A stretch of DNA of 64,000 nt from Aquila chrysaetos chrysaetos (taxonomy: Eukaryota; Chordata; Aves; Accipitriformes; Accipitridae), in NCBI RefSeq assembly GCF_900496995.4, contig NC_044008.1:1-64000 (forward strand), in the 5' to 3' direction. A program made the translations under genes and the position numbers. Below are positions 21,701-31,700 of this stretch, one piece after another. Each line of letters begins with the position of its first letter. The stretch's first letter is position 1. A model generated the notes under the pieces. The model worked only from the letters and a program-made list of their open reading frames with translations, was not told where the DNA came from and searched no databases.

Positions 21701-24700
21701 AGGGTCAGCAGACCTGGCTGGGATCACCCTTTATGCCTACTACAGGCCAGGCCAGGGTCCCGCTGCTCCCTGCTGGAGGCAGTGTGGCCAGGTATTGCAC
21801 ACACTCCTCAGGAGAAGGGCCAGAGGCTGAATGCTTGCAACATCCTGGTAAGACTGGATGAAGGCGGAAGAGTTGCTCAACAAAAACATCCTCACTCTGC
21901 TCTGGCAGAAGGGTCTGAGCATGGCTGCTCCATTTTGGCCTCCTGGAAATGTCTGTTTCTCCCCCTGCCATCCTGGTATCAGGCACACCCACAGTGACCC
22001 CATATATTGAATACTACTGCAATCTTACCATCTCACTTCTGAAAAAAAAGAAGTATCAAATGCTGAAAGGTACAGGAAGAAGCGTGATGATGATTATCAG
22101 AAAACATAAACCAGGTTTGATGTGAGAACAGAGAATATGAACTAGGGCTTCATCCTGGGGAGATGAGACAGAGGTCTGTAATGGAGAATGTGAGGAGGGA
22201 ATTATTATTCATTAGTTCTCCAAGCACAAGCAGGGAGGCACCTAATTTAATTCTTATGCAGCAGGTTTGAAACAAGCCACAGAAAGTCCTTCTTCACAGC
22301 TAAGAGGAGTGTTGCAAGGAAGTTGCAGAGACAAGTTATACAAATGGGTTCAAAGAGATCCTGGAGACAGATTATGGGCTGGCTAGGTATGTGTGAATCT
22401 GTGCAGCCCTGCCAGCTCTCCATTCTATCCCTCTAGGGTCAGACCAGGAAACAGGGATGCTCCTTCCTTTATGAGAAAAAGCCTTTTCCACTGAGGCCCA
22501 AGGAAGCCCTCTACAACTGTTACCTTATCCATTCGGTCCCGCTCTGTTCCAAATTTGCCCCCATAGCCATAGGAGGCCCTGGGGCCAGTCTCCAGCTCCT
22601 TCTTCTTGATGACGTCATGCTCCTCTGACACCTTGGTCCTCAGCTGATGGATGCTGGTGAGACAGAGAGTCAGGGCAAGTCCCCGTGGGATCGCGCAGGC
22701 CCCCACTCAGGGCTATACCCCATCCTCAACAGGAGCCCACGCTCTCCTTTTTGTGTGCGCTGCACTAGCCCCACTGTGCAGGGCAGTACTGGGATGTACC
22801 GAGGGAGCTGCTGGATAGGGTCAGCTTCAGACAGGGAAGGAGCAGAAAGTCTTTGCCACAGGGACAGCCGCCCTCTGGAGGTACTTGAAAGCTAACCCCT
22901 CGCAGCATCACAGGCGGCCTGCGAATTTTGCCTCTGGTGCAACACCCGCAGCCCAAGCCCAGAGCCTGCACGCAGCCGGCAGAGCCCTGCCGGGCAGCCC
23001 GCAGCCCCGCGGTGGGGGGCAGCGCGGCCCCGAGGCGCTCCTCGCCCGGCGTGAGGTCTCCACTCCCCTGCCGCCCCGCTGCCTGCCGGGACGGAGGAGC
23101 ACCCCACGCGGGGAGCCCCAGAAGAGGGGCCGCGGGGGACGAGCCCGAGGGCAGCCGCCAGGCAGCCCGCGCCGCCCGCAAAGCTCTCTCCCCGCGCCCC
23201 ACGGGAGGGCGGCCCAGGCCCCCCCCCCCCCACCCCGGGCCGCTCCGCCCCCGCCGCGGCCCCGCTGCGCAACGAGCGCCTTATTTGGCTGGGTTCGGCC
23301 GGCGCTGCCGCTTCCCCCGCACGGGACCGGGACCCGGCCGCGGTAACGGCCCGCCCGCACGTCCCGGTCCCCAGACGCCCGTCGGAGCCGCGGCGCGGCC
23401 CGGGCCGCCCGCCCTCCCGCCCGCCCAGCGCCCCTCGCGCCCCGCTGGGCCGCACTCACTCGATGTGCTCGGCGCGTCCGGAGCCCTCGACGGTTTTGGC
23501 TCCCCAGCGCTGCTCCTTCTCGGAGATGTCGTTCTGCAGAGCGAACCGCAGCCGTCAGCGGCCGGCGGGGCCCGCCCGCCCCGCAGAAACGGGGCTCTGC
23601 CCCCCCGCCCCGGGCGCCGCGCTCCCGGAGGACGGCGCTCGGTGCAGCTCCGCCGGGCCAGGCCGGGCCCCGAGCGAGCCCGGGCGTCCCGGGCCGAGCG
23701 AAGAGACGAGGACGGCTCCCGAGCGCGGGCGGGAAGCGGGCGGCGGGCAAGGCCCAGCGGGGACGGCCGGCAAGGCCCAGCGGGGACGGCCGGGGGCCCG
23801 GGCGCCCCATCCCCGGCGGCGACCGGCGGCGGCCTGCAGGGCCGGGCGCCCGGGGCCGGCGGGTCCGCGGGGACAGGGCGCGGGGCTGCGGGGAGCCCCG
23901 TCCCTCCTCCTCAGGGAGAAGCTAGCGAACAGAAATGCTGCGGAAACCCGTCGTTTGGGAAAAGACTGGAAGAGCGCTGAAGCGAGCGCTTTGCCCAAGG
24001 TCCACTGCTCTGCCTCAGCTTTGTTCCGACAGCACTTGTTCTGTCTTCTTTTTGGAAGGTCTGAACGTGTATTCGATAAATTGAAGGATCGATAAACGCT
24101 TACCTAGTAGAAGGTAAAGCTAAAAATATGTACATACAAAACAGAATTTAAAAAATTAATACAAAGCCTTATTCTGTTGAGGGTTATTTTAAATGCTTCC
24201 ACAAAGAGAAGAAATGAAGTAAAAAACAAAAAAATAATTTTGACAGCCTAGGATTTTCTTTAAGCATTAATAATTTGGAACTTTGAGGAGGGGACTTGCT
24301 TTTCAGTCCCAAACTAGAATTTGTTACTGGAAATAACTAGGCAAGAGTGAACCTCAAAAACATAGGACTCTTGTGTAATGGAAGAGGCTGTCCAGCAAGA
24401 AATGTGTCTTGCAAAGGAAACCAGAATCTCAGCAGAGCTCAGAGAGACCTGTGGCTGTAAAGCATGGCTGCCGCTCCTTGGCACCAGAAGAAGCAGGACT
24501 TTTGCTGTGCTATGTGCTCCTAAGAGGTTTAGAAAAAGGGTGCGAAGAATGAGATGTCAAAGTCTTGAGATAGTAAAGGACTGTCTAGGTTAACCAAATA
24601 CAGGAGACAAAGCAGTGCAGGAAAGTCTTGTGATGCCAAATCAGTGGGTGATAAAATTGTAAATGAAGGTTAGTGTTAATAAGTACAAAAGGAAGGCATA

Positions 24701-25531
24701 TGGAAAAAAAAAATACACTGAATTATATCTGCACAACAATGGTTCCAAAATATTTACCATTCAGGAAGGAGTACAAAATACGGAATTATGTGCGATTATG
24801 TGGAAGAGTAGCAAATACAGAATTGGCCAAAAAGCCGAAGTGTGTGACTTAACTAGGAAAAGAATAGAGAATCAAATAGAAAATGAAAATCATGACACTG
24901 TGTGAATGCATGGGGTTCCCACACCTCACCTAGAGAACTGGACTGCATAGAAAACAAGACTATTCAGAGGCATGGAGGTGCATCTGCACAGGGTGACCAT
25001 AAATAGAGTGGGATTCTTCCGTCTGGAAAAAATGAAGACAATGCTGGAATCCTGTAAATTCCAAACAGTGTGGGAAAGAGAAAATGCAAGTCTTTGCTAT
25101 CTCTTGTAACATAAGTCATGGGGAGGACTCAGTGAAGTTACCAGGGAGCAGGTTTAAAAGAAACTGAATATTCTATACTCCTTAAGTGCTACTACTTGTA
25201 GTCAGATGTGGGGTACACTGATGTAGGAAGTTCTGGAGACATAGATATGGGTCAGAAATGGCTTAGACAGATGACCTGGCAGTACCTGTGAGGGGTTGGT
25301 GAGACTTGGCTGATCCTGCACAGCCAGCGGTGCTGCATGCCATGCCTCACCCCGAGCCCTGGTCGGGTTGACCAGCATTTGCCTAGGGCCAGTGAACCCT
25401 TTACAGCACCACCACCAGTATTACGGATTACCACACCAGACACTCACCACGAAATCAGGGTCAGTGTCCCAGTCATCTCCCTGAGCCTCAACCTTCACAG
25501 ACACGTCATGTCCCACGACTGCTTTCCACAT
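9618..25531 (-). CDS. HCLS1: HCLS1, haematopoietic lineage cell-specific protein (HS1), 13 coding exons
   Basis: Cytoplasmic actin regulator of blood cells that binds Arp2/3 and F-actin downstream of Src/Lyn-family kinases. Coding exons, 5' to 3': 25531-25448, 23533-23460, 22653-22524, 21282-21172, 20518-20464, 17237-17127, 16600-16490, 15840-15785, 12754-12685, 12441-12305, 11269-10960, 10201-10130, 9754-9618. They sum to 1,458 nt, every junction keeps frame, and the product is 485 residues (human 486, from memory). Seen in the product: DDW at residues 19-21 (Arp2/3-binding acidic end), 4.5 cortactin repeats at about 81-252, an arginine/glutamate helical stretch at 281-313, proline-rich LPPRP near 326-330, DYEEL/DYEEL/DYEEI around Tyr358, Tyr377 and Tyr401, and an SH3 from ALYDY (434-438) to FPANYV near the C-terminus. 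SH3 plus only 4.5 repeats argues for HCLS1 over CTTN, and the GOLGB1 neighbour supports it. Exon-level protein changes from human are not tested. Confidence 0.95.
10130..10201 (-). CDS. HCLS1: HCLS1 coding exon 12 (start of SH3)
   Basis: 72 nt, acceptor CTTCTGCAG, donor GGAG/GTGGGT. Encodes [20 protein letters not shown] and YQG; ALYDY is the first strand and RT-loop start of the SH3 domain. Confidence 0.93.
10960..11269 (-). CDS. HCLS1: HCLS1 coding exon 11 (proline-rich and YEE(L/I) tyrosine region)
   Basis: 310 nt, acceptor CATGGCAG, donor CTGG/GTGAGT. Contains [12 protein letters not shown] (SH3-ligand type) and three acidic tyrosine motifs, [16 protein letters not shown] and GEDYEEIL, at Tyr358, Tyr377 and Tyr401. 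In HS1 this region is phosphorylated by Syk/Lyn and docks SH2 domains. Here it is shorter than the EPEPEP-rich human region, which offsets the extra repeat. Confidence 0.92.
12305..12441 (-). CDS. HCLS1: HCLS1 coding exon 10 (charged helix)
   Basis: 137 nt, acceptor TCTCTGCAG, donor AAG/GTGAGC. Encodes [20 protein letters not shown], then an Arg/Glu/Gln-rich helix ending RECQAARQK, the predicted helical region after the repeats. Confidence 0.92.
12685..12754 (-). CDS. HCLS1: HCLS1 coding exon 9
   Basis: 70 nt, acceptor CTCTTGCAG, donor GCAG/GTGAGA. Encodes [20 protein letters not shown] and LEA, matching the conserved FxEMxAPTxxYxKT segment that ends the repeat array in HS1 and cortactin. 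Confidence 0.93.
13000..14680. other. HCLS1 intron (between 15,785 and 12,754), left part
   Basis: Intron sequence with no exon, repeat family or RNA gene recognised. Short open frames only. Confidence 0.4.
14690..15210 (+). mobile_element. Candidate LTR-like insert in an HCLS1 intron
   Basis: TGTTAAGGTTTGCAGG near 14,694 is followed by a GTATAAAAGGACAAGG TATA segment near 14,909 and, about 300 bp on, CCGGGGACCTGACACC. Spacing and the TATA suggest an LTR, but neither ends nor target duplication are clear. It may be ordinary intron. Confidence 0.3.
15785..15840 (-). CDS. HCLS1: HCLS1 coding exon 8 (half repeat)
   Basis: 56 nt, acceptor CATACAG, donor AAG/GTAAGA. Encodes [19 protein letters not shown], the start of the final half repeat. 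Phase 1 in, phase 0 out. Confidence 0.93.
16490..16600 (-). CDS. HCLS1: HCLS1 coding exon 7 (extra, diverged repeat 4)
   Basis: 111 nt, phase 1-1, encoding [20 protein letters not shown] and [17 protein letters not shown]. The second half departs from the family ([11 protein letters not shown] in place of YDYKGETEKHE). The acceptor, GTGGCTGAAG, has a poor pyrimidine tract; donor ACAG/GTACAG is adequate. This is the copy with no counterpart in the 3.5-repeat human protein as I recall it. Confidence 0.82.
17127..17237 (-). CDS. HCLS1: HCLS1 coding exon 6 (cortactin repeat 3)
   Basis: 111 nt, phase 1-1, acceptor CATCTCAG, donor AAAG/GTGAGC. Encodes [20 protein letters not shown] (first residue shared with exon 5), then [17 protein letters not shown]. 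The symmetric 111-nt unit can be added or lost without a frame change. Confidence 0.94.
17515..18654 (+). mobile_element. Complete solo LTR inside an HCLS1 intron
   Basis: Starts TGTCTTGGGTTTGCATGG and ends TAAACCATGACA, 1,140 bp. Contains ATTTAAGAAGGG, a GGAG-rich region with about 47-bp tandem units (CATGCTGG at 18,094 and 18,143, CACGTTGG at 18,188, CACGGTGG at 18,234), GCAATAAATTAAG near 18,465 and CTTATCTTGACCC. Flanks are GCAAG and GAAAG, a possible 5-bp target duplication with one change. It lies about 280 bp upstream of the exon 6 acceptor. No viral genes. Confidence 0.85.
18660..20460. other. HCLS1 intron 5 remainder
   Basis: About 1.8 kb of AT-rich intron between the solo LTR and exon 5. 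No further element or exon recognised. Confidence 0.4.
20464..20518 (-). CDS. HCLS1: HCLS1 coding exon 5 (repeat 2, GC donor)
   Basis: 55 nt encoding [18 protein letters not shown]. Acceptor is a T-run plus CCAG. The only donor that keeps frame with the next exon is CAGAAAG/GCAAGT, a GC donor with otherwise perfect consensus. The nearby GTCC would break frame. Confidence 0.9.
21172..21282 (-). CDS. HCLS1: HCLS1 coding exon 4 (repeats 1/2)
   Basis: 111 nt, exactly 37 codons, the cortactin repeat length. Encodes [20 protein letters not shown], then [17 protein letters not shown]. Acceptor TTTTCAG, donor AAG/GTGTGT. Human has Ser where this protein has Cys97. Confidence 0.94.
22120..22390 (+). 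mobile_element. Old CR1/L3-like 3' fragment
   Basis: GCAGGTTTGAAACAAGCCAC, then AGTCCTTCTTCACAGC, GGAAGTTGCAG and GGGTTCAAAGAGATCCTGGA follow the decayed 3' end pattern of ancient CR1/L3 elements (tail of the RT frame and UTR). Diverged, low confidence on subfamily. Confidence 0.45.
22524..22653 (-). CDS. HCLS1: HCLS1 coding exon 3 (start of cortactin repeat 1)
   Basis: 130 nt from a CTCACCAG acceptor to an AAG/GTAACA donor. Encodes [20 protein letters not shown], then a linker and [16 protein letters not shown] (residues 81-96), the first half of repeat 1. Phase 2 in, phase 0 out. Confidence 0.94.
22930..23930. promoter_or_regulatory. Intragenic CpG island over HCLS1 coding exon 2
   Basis: About 1 kb of very GC- and CpG-rich DNA (for example GGCGCGGCCCGGGCCGCC near 23,391) surrounds exon 2. 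It explains the long overlapping open frames on both strands here. A 23-bp unit is duplicated in tandem at 23,746-23,791. Promoter or alternative start activity is possible but not shown. Confidence 0.7.
23460..23533 (-). CDS. HCLS1: HCLS1 coding exon 2
   Basis: 74 nt between TTCTGCAG and GTGAGTG. Encodes [19 protein letters not shown] and RAEHI, matching the conserved segment before the repeats in HS1/cortactin. Ends in phase 2 (GA), completed to Asp53 by the next exon. Sits inside a CpG island. Confidence 0.93.
24600..25290 (+). mobile_element. Decayed CR1-like relic
   Basis: Short stretches (GGGATTCTTCCGTCTGGAAA; CCAGGGAGCAGGTTTAAAAG; CTCCTTAAGTGC) recall the end of the RT frame and 3' region of ancient CR1/L3 LINEs. 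Too decayed to delimit. Confidence 0.3.
25448..25531 (-). CDS. HCLS1: HCLS1 first coding exon (start codon, DDW motif)
   Basis: ATG at 25,531-25,529 directly follows a CTTCTGCAG acceptor. Twenty-eight codons end in phase 0 at a GTGAGTG donor. Residues 1-28 begin [12 protein letters not shown] and include GDDWDTD, the N-terminal acidic motif that contacts Arp2/3 in HS1 and cortactin. The start is fixed by this match and by the position right at the acceptor. Confidence 0.95.
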
Positions 25532-25539
25532 CTGCAGAA

Positions 25540-27860
25540 GGAGGACACGGTATCACCCAGAGCTTGGCATGTGGGTACTACTGGCTCACGGCCATGGGCA
25601 CATCAGACCACAGCAGTCATAAGCATAACTTGGGCTGGAAGGGACCCTTGCAGGCCATCTGCCCTGCTGAACTCTCTGTCCCTCATACAGCACAGGGCAT
25701 CCCAGAATAGCTGCTCTTGAGCCCCAGCACCTCTTTCAGCAAAACACACAGGAATTTTAAGTGTAAACCACAGTCTTCATGCACATAGATTCCGCAGTTA
25801 AAATGCACACCTTATTTTAATGTAAATTAGTGCTAGCATCCAACTTCCAGATTCTGCTTTTCCAACATAGATTAATTTTCTGTGCTGTGGGAGACTGTTC
25901 CCTGCTTTAAGCTCCCTTCTGTTAAGCACAGTCACGGCACACCACCAGAGGCTGTGGCTTGCTCTGCCACCATGATACAATGCTTATCTACCTGAGGTCG
26001 GACTCCTCAATTCTCTTGTCTGTTTTCCAACCTTTTAATCACTGCCTAGTGTGCTAGAGAAGTTTCACAGAAAAGCTGTACGCTGGTCTGACAGTGCTGG
26101 TACAGTACACTGTGTGGTGTTTAGGTCTGTTACATGGTAAAAACAGGAAATGGAGCTAAAATAATTAAGTGTGCAGGGCTGAAAAGGCTGAAGCTGCGGT
26201 AGTATGGCTTGTACAGGCTGTCCAAAGAGGCCTGGAGGAAGTGATGGGCCCAGGAAGAGGAAGTTAAAGTAATGTGAAATCTAAAACTCCTGCATTTCAT
26301 TTTCAAGGTGACTGTGAAAAAAGGTGACGAAAAAGCGCCTCCCAAACAACACAGTTTCTACAAAATGAGAGACAGAAGAAAGATTACATGGCTTGCGTGC
26401 CCCTACACAACAGAGCAATCATTCTCAGCAGAGCTCTCACGTCCCACCACCAGTAATACTGCCTGTGGTGTTGAGGAGCCCGAAATTGTTCTTACTGTCG
26501 CCCAAAGCAGCTTTTCACTGGGGCAGAAAGACTGAACAGAATGTGCAGCAAAGACTGGGCTGCTGGGCCATGTTTCACACTACTGCAAACATCACATAAA
26601 CCTGTGAACAAACCAACAGGAGGGAAGAGAACGGCTTTGTGGTGGATCCTCATTTAACAGCACACTTCTATTATATGCTTCTCAACAGCACTAACCCCAC
26701 AATCCCACAACCATACAGTAGCCTACAAACTCGCCCCAAGTGCCCAGGAGAGTTGCTTTCTGTGCAAGCAAAATGTTTATGCTGAACAAGTAATTAATTG
26801 TACAACACAAAAAGCTGTTAAGTGAATAATAACCTTCCAGTTCAGCACAGTGCAGTGTTCAGTTCAGCCTCATGCTGCCCTTACCAATTGTCTAGAGAAT
26901 CAGCACTGTAAGACCAGGGAGCAAAGACTACAGAAACTGAAAGAGCATAGAAGGGATGAGTCTTTCTTTTGTTAAACAAAAGCCAGATAGTTAGCTAAGG
27001 GAGAGGATTTAGGACCAAGGCAGATTTACTGTGAAGATCTGGCTTTAGGCCTTCCCCAGGATGTCTCAGGGGGAAGGGAAAAAAAAAAAAAAAATTGTCA
27101 TACTCCGGAACACAGCAGGTCTGTGACATACTCTGCTGTGCTTGTATGCACTGACGGTAATCCTATGACAAACTCAATATAGCTAACTGCAAATAGAAGC
27201 AGGGGAAGCAGGAAGACACATGTGGAACAACATAGCACAATCTAACAATACCTTTAATCTCCTTTTCCCCTCCCTAATTTATTAGCATCTCTCACTCCAA
27301 AGATTTTTGAAGTTTGTGCCTCATTTTTGTTAATGATAAGACAGCAGCAATAACTAGCTATCTCAGGGCTGTTCAACAGGGCAGCTGATTTGAGCAGCTA
27401 GCTCAAATGCAAGTTGTTCAGGGTTTTAAATACTGCTGTAAATGGTTCTTGACCACCTACTCTCCAAAGCCATCCACCATGCAACTTGGGACCCATGACA
27501 AAGCACAGACTGTAATCACACCACAAGGCTCCAGACACCCTCTATAAAGACGAATATCAGCCAGAGTAGGATCTCAACCCTTTAGTTTGTCCCATTTTTC
27601 CCCCCTTGAAAACATCCACTACAGCACAAATATGGGCCTACTACACTTAGCACAGTCATGCTAGTTGATTTGGAAACATCGTTCTTCAGAGCCTCAAATA
27701 CAAAAGCAACAACAATGACCAAAGAACAGACCGAGAAGCCAATGCCCAGCGCTATCAACTCACACAAACTGGGTCAGGAAGGAGTTGTCTGCCCACCAAA
27801 ACCCGACATTTTGTTGTTGTTGTTTCTCACTTTCCACTCCCCAAACCCACTCAGTTTTCT
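25540..27860. other. HCLS1 intron 1
   Basis: About 2.3 kb between the likely untranslated first exon and the ATG exon. Contains an A-run near 27,080. No other feature recognised. Confidence 0.45.
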
Positions 27861-27863
27861 TAC

Positions 27864-27960
27864 CTTAAAGGGCTCAACAGCTCCTGCTGGCAAACTGGCT
27901 GCTTTTTGCTCAGGCACCTGTTGCTAGCGGCAGCTTGTGGACTGCTGTGTGCTCCGAGTT
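27864..27960 (-). other. HCLS1: Probable HCLS1 untranslated first exon
   Basis: A strong donor, CTTTAAG/GTAAGA, at 27,864/27,863 is the first good minus-strand donor upstream of the ATG-exon acceptor. HCLS1 is expected to have a non-coding exon 1, as the ATG exon begins right at an acceptor. The 5' limit is a guess; the transcription start is not visible. Confidence 0.5.
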
Positions 27961-27983
27961 CCTGTTTTAAGTGCAGCTATCTT

Positions 27984-27993
27984 CACTTCCTCT
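27984..27993 (-). promoter_or_regulatory. PU.1/ETS-type site upstream of HCLS1
   Basis: Minus strand reads AGAGGAAGTG, the PU.1 (SPI1) core, about 120 bp upstream of the proposed exon 1 donor. HCLS1 is a blood-cell gene, so a myeloid/lymphoid ETS site is fitting. A single motif match. Confidence 0.45.
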
Positions 27994-28365
27994 GTCCCAG
28001 CCCCCAGCTCACTGCTCAAGTCCTGAGTCCCAGAACGTGCCCTAGTGTGCTGCAGTTCCCTTGCATGCTGCCGGTGCTCTGGGACACGGACAAGGTGTGT
28101 ACCCAGGATACAAATTGTGGACTCTGTGAATAGCGCTTGATGGGGCGCAGTTACATTTCTTCATGTGCAAAGCCAGATTGTGATTGCCATTTTCATCTCT
28201 TCCAAAAACCCATTATGCCATAAAAGTACAAAAAAAGTTAAAAGGCTGAAGCTCCTGGGCTTGACCATTACAATGAGATCCGAAGAAGGCAAGCTACTGC
28301 TTACAGAAATTGCTGTGAAATTTGACTCAGTGCTTTACAGCACAATTAAAAATGTTTATAAACAC

Positions 28366-28400
28366 ACAGACATACACACACATATATATACACATACATA
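28366..28400. repeat. (CA)n-like microsatellite
   Basis: Alternating CACACA/TATATA run with interruptions, about 35 bp. Confidence 0.7.
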
Positions 28401-28705
28401 CATGAAAACTCTTCCATTAAAAAAAAAAAAAAGGGCAAATAGCTTGAACTAGGAAGATGGAAAGCATGTAGTTAAAGAATCCTAAGCACTTACAGATCAA
28501 ACTCTTTGCTGCAAGAGTACATTGGTACACTGCTTACTGGTGGGAAGTGCACAACTTTGGAATAAGTAGCATGACTCACACTAGTTTGACACTAGATAAA
28601 CATCTCAAACCAAAATAACTTCCTTTCTGAATGAGTCAAGTGAAGCAAGAAAAGCTCCTAGAGTAGTCACTTCCATTTGACATAATGACAAGGTATATAG
28701 GGCTT

Positions 28706-31700
28706 AGAATAGAATAGAGTAGAATAGTTCAGTTAGAAGGGGCCTACAACGATCACCTAGTCCAACTGCCTGACCACTTCAGGGCTGACCAAAAGTTAAA
28801 GCATGTTGTTAAGGGCATTGTCCAAATGCCTCTTAAACACTGACAGGCATGGGGCATCGACCACCTCTCCAGGAATCCTCTTCCAGTGTGTGACCACCCC
28901 CTTGGTAAAGAAATGTTTCCACACTTGTCCCACATGACATCCTCATCTCTAAATTGGAGAGACATGGATTGGATGGATGGACTACTTGGTGGATAAGGAA
29001 TTGGCTGGATGGTCGCACTCAAGGACTTGTGGTCAACAGCTCAATGTCCAAGTGGAGGGCAGTGACGAGTGGTGTTCCTCAGGGGTCAGTACTGGGACTG
29101 GTGCTGTTTAACATCTTTGTCAGTGACATGGACAGTGGGATTGAGCGCACCCTCAGCAAGTCTGCCAACGACACCAAGTTGTGTGGTGTGGTCGACACAC
29201 TAGAGGGAAGGGATGCCATCCAGAGGGACCTTGACAGGCTTGAGAGGTGGTCCCGTGCAAACTTCATTAAATTCAACAAGGCCAAGTGCAAGGTCCTGCA
29301 CATGGGTTGGGGCAATCCCAAGCACAAATACAGGCTGGGCGATGAGTGGATTGATAGCAGCCCTGTGGGGAAGGACTTGGGGGTGTTGGTGGATGAAAAA
29401 CTGAGTATGAGCCAGCAATGTGTGCTCACAGCCCAGAAAGCCAACTGTATCCTGGGCTGCATCACAAGAAGAGTGGCCAGCAGGCTGAGGGAGGTGATTC
29501 TTCCCCTCTATTCTGCTCTCGTGAGACCCCACCTGGAGTACTGCATTCAGCTCTGGGGCCCCCAACATAAGAAGGACATGGACCTGTTGGATGCTGTGAG
29601 GGACAGTATCAAAAGCCTTATTAAAATCCAGAAAAACTACATCCACCTCCTTCCCTTGATCCACTAGGTGGGTGACCTTATCACAGAAGGTTATCAACTT
29701 AGTTAAACAGGACTTTCCCTTTGTGAACCCATGTTGACTGTGCCTAGGGATTGCATTGTTCTTTAAATGTCTTTCAATAGTACCCACTATGATCTCCATA
29801 GTTTTTTCCAGGAACTGAGGTTAGACTAACAGGTCTGTAGTTTCCTGGGTCTTCCCTCACACCCTTTTTGTAAATTGGAATAATACTGGCTAGCTTCCAG
29901 TCAGGGGGCACCTCCCCAGATCCCCAAGACCTTTGGTACATGATCGAGAGGGGTCCTGCCATAACATCCGCTAGCTCCTTCAGTACTCTGGGGTGAATCT
30001 CATCAGGCCCCATGGGCTTGTGAACATTCAGCTGCTATAGCTGGTCCCTTACAATTTCAGTGTCCATAAATGGAAAATCACTTCTCCTGCACTCATGGTC
30101 CTCTGACTCAGGGAACTGGGCAGCCCAATGTCTATCAATATAATTGAAGACTGAGGCAAAAAAAGCATCGAGCGCCTCTGCTTTTTCTTCATCCCTATTA
30201 GTCAGGTGACCATCTTCAACAAGGATCACTCCAATGCTTTCTTTAGACCTTCTCTTGCTATTAGCGTACTTAAAAAAACCTTTCTGGTTGTCTGACACAA
30301 CACTAACCAGTTTCAACTCTGAGATTTGGTGTTTCACGTCTTCTCCCTGCATATGTGAACCACGTCTCTACTATTCTTGCAAAGCCTGTCCTCGCTTCCA
30401 GAGATCGTACAATTCCTTTTTCCTCTGGAGCTCCACGAGGAGTTCTGTGTTCAGCTAAGCTGGTCTTCTGCCCTGCTTGCTTGACTTTCGACACAGTGGA
30501 ATTGCCTGCTCCTGTGCTTCTAAAAGGTGCTTAAAAACTGACCAGCACTTGCTGACTCCTAGGCCCTCAAAAGCAGATTCCCTGGGGACACTGCTAAGTA
30601 GTTCGCTGAATAGCTTAAAGTTTGCTCTCTTGAAATCCAGGCTAGCAACTCTGCAGACCTCTTTTCTCATTACCTCAAAAATTTTAAACTCAGCCATTTC
30701 ATGATCACTGTGGCCAAGACGGACACTTACCATCACATCTTCTGTGAGCCCTCCTCTATTGACAAACAAGTCCAGGAGGGCATCTTTCCTAGTTGGCTCA
30801 CTGAGTATTTGTGACAAGAAGTTATCTTCCACAAACTTCAGGAATTTCCCAGACTTGCTCATCACAGCAATACAGACTTCCCAGTTGATGTCTGGGAAGT
30901 TGAAATCTCCCATAAGGACAAGGGCTACTGATCCAGAGATTTCTCCTAATTGCCTAGAGAATTAGTGCTATCAGTGCTATCCTGGCTGGGCAATTGATAG
31001 TATACACCCAGTATGACATCTGCTTTGTTTTCCATCCCCCTAATCCTCACCCAGAGGCTCTCAACCACGTCATCCCTAACTGTAGGGGCTGTACAGTCAA
31101 ACCTCTCCCTTACATATAGTGTGACTCCTCCACCTCGCCTGCCCTGCCTAGCCCTCCTGAACAGCCTGTAGCCCTCCATCCCAGCACTCCCGTTGTGGAA
31201 CTCATTTCACCAGGTCTCACTAATACCAATGATAACGTAGCTCTGGGAACTGACCAATGCTTCCAGTTCATCCTGCTTGTTTCTCATACTGCATGTGTTG
31301 GTGTACAAGTATTTCAGATGTGCTCCTAAGCCCTCAGTGCTCCCTGGAGCAGTGTAGATGCTCCCATTAGCATTGCCACCTTCAGGTGATGCCATGCTCA
31401 CCCTTGGCTTACCTTCAGCTCTCCTGTTGGTATCCCCTTCCCCTCTTTGATTTTAGTTTAAAGCCCTCTCAATGAGTCCCACCAGTTTACAAGCAAAGAT
31501 GTGTTTCCCCACATCAGGACAGGTGGATCCCATCAGGCCCCAGCATACCTTGTGTTTTAAAGACTCTCCCATGGTTATAAAAAATGAAGTTCTGGTGTAG
31601 GCATCAGTGCTGGAGCCAAGTATTGATGTCTTGGGCACACCTGTTTCTTCCAACATCTCTCTCCATTGCTGGGAGGATTAAGGAAAACATGACCAACTAA

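Noticed and set aside
22908-23980. Long overlapping open frames (300 and 350 codons) on both strands
   Set aside because: They lie in the CpG island, are arginine/proline/alanine/glycine-rich, overlap each other and a true HCLS1 exon, and match no family. Stop codons are simply rare at this GC content.
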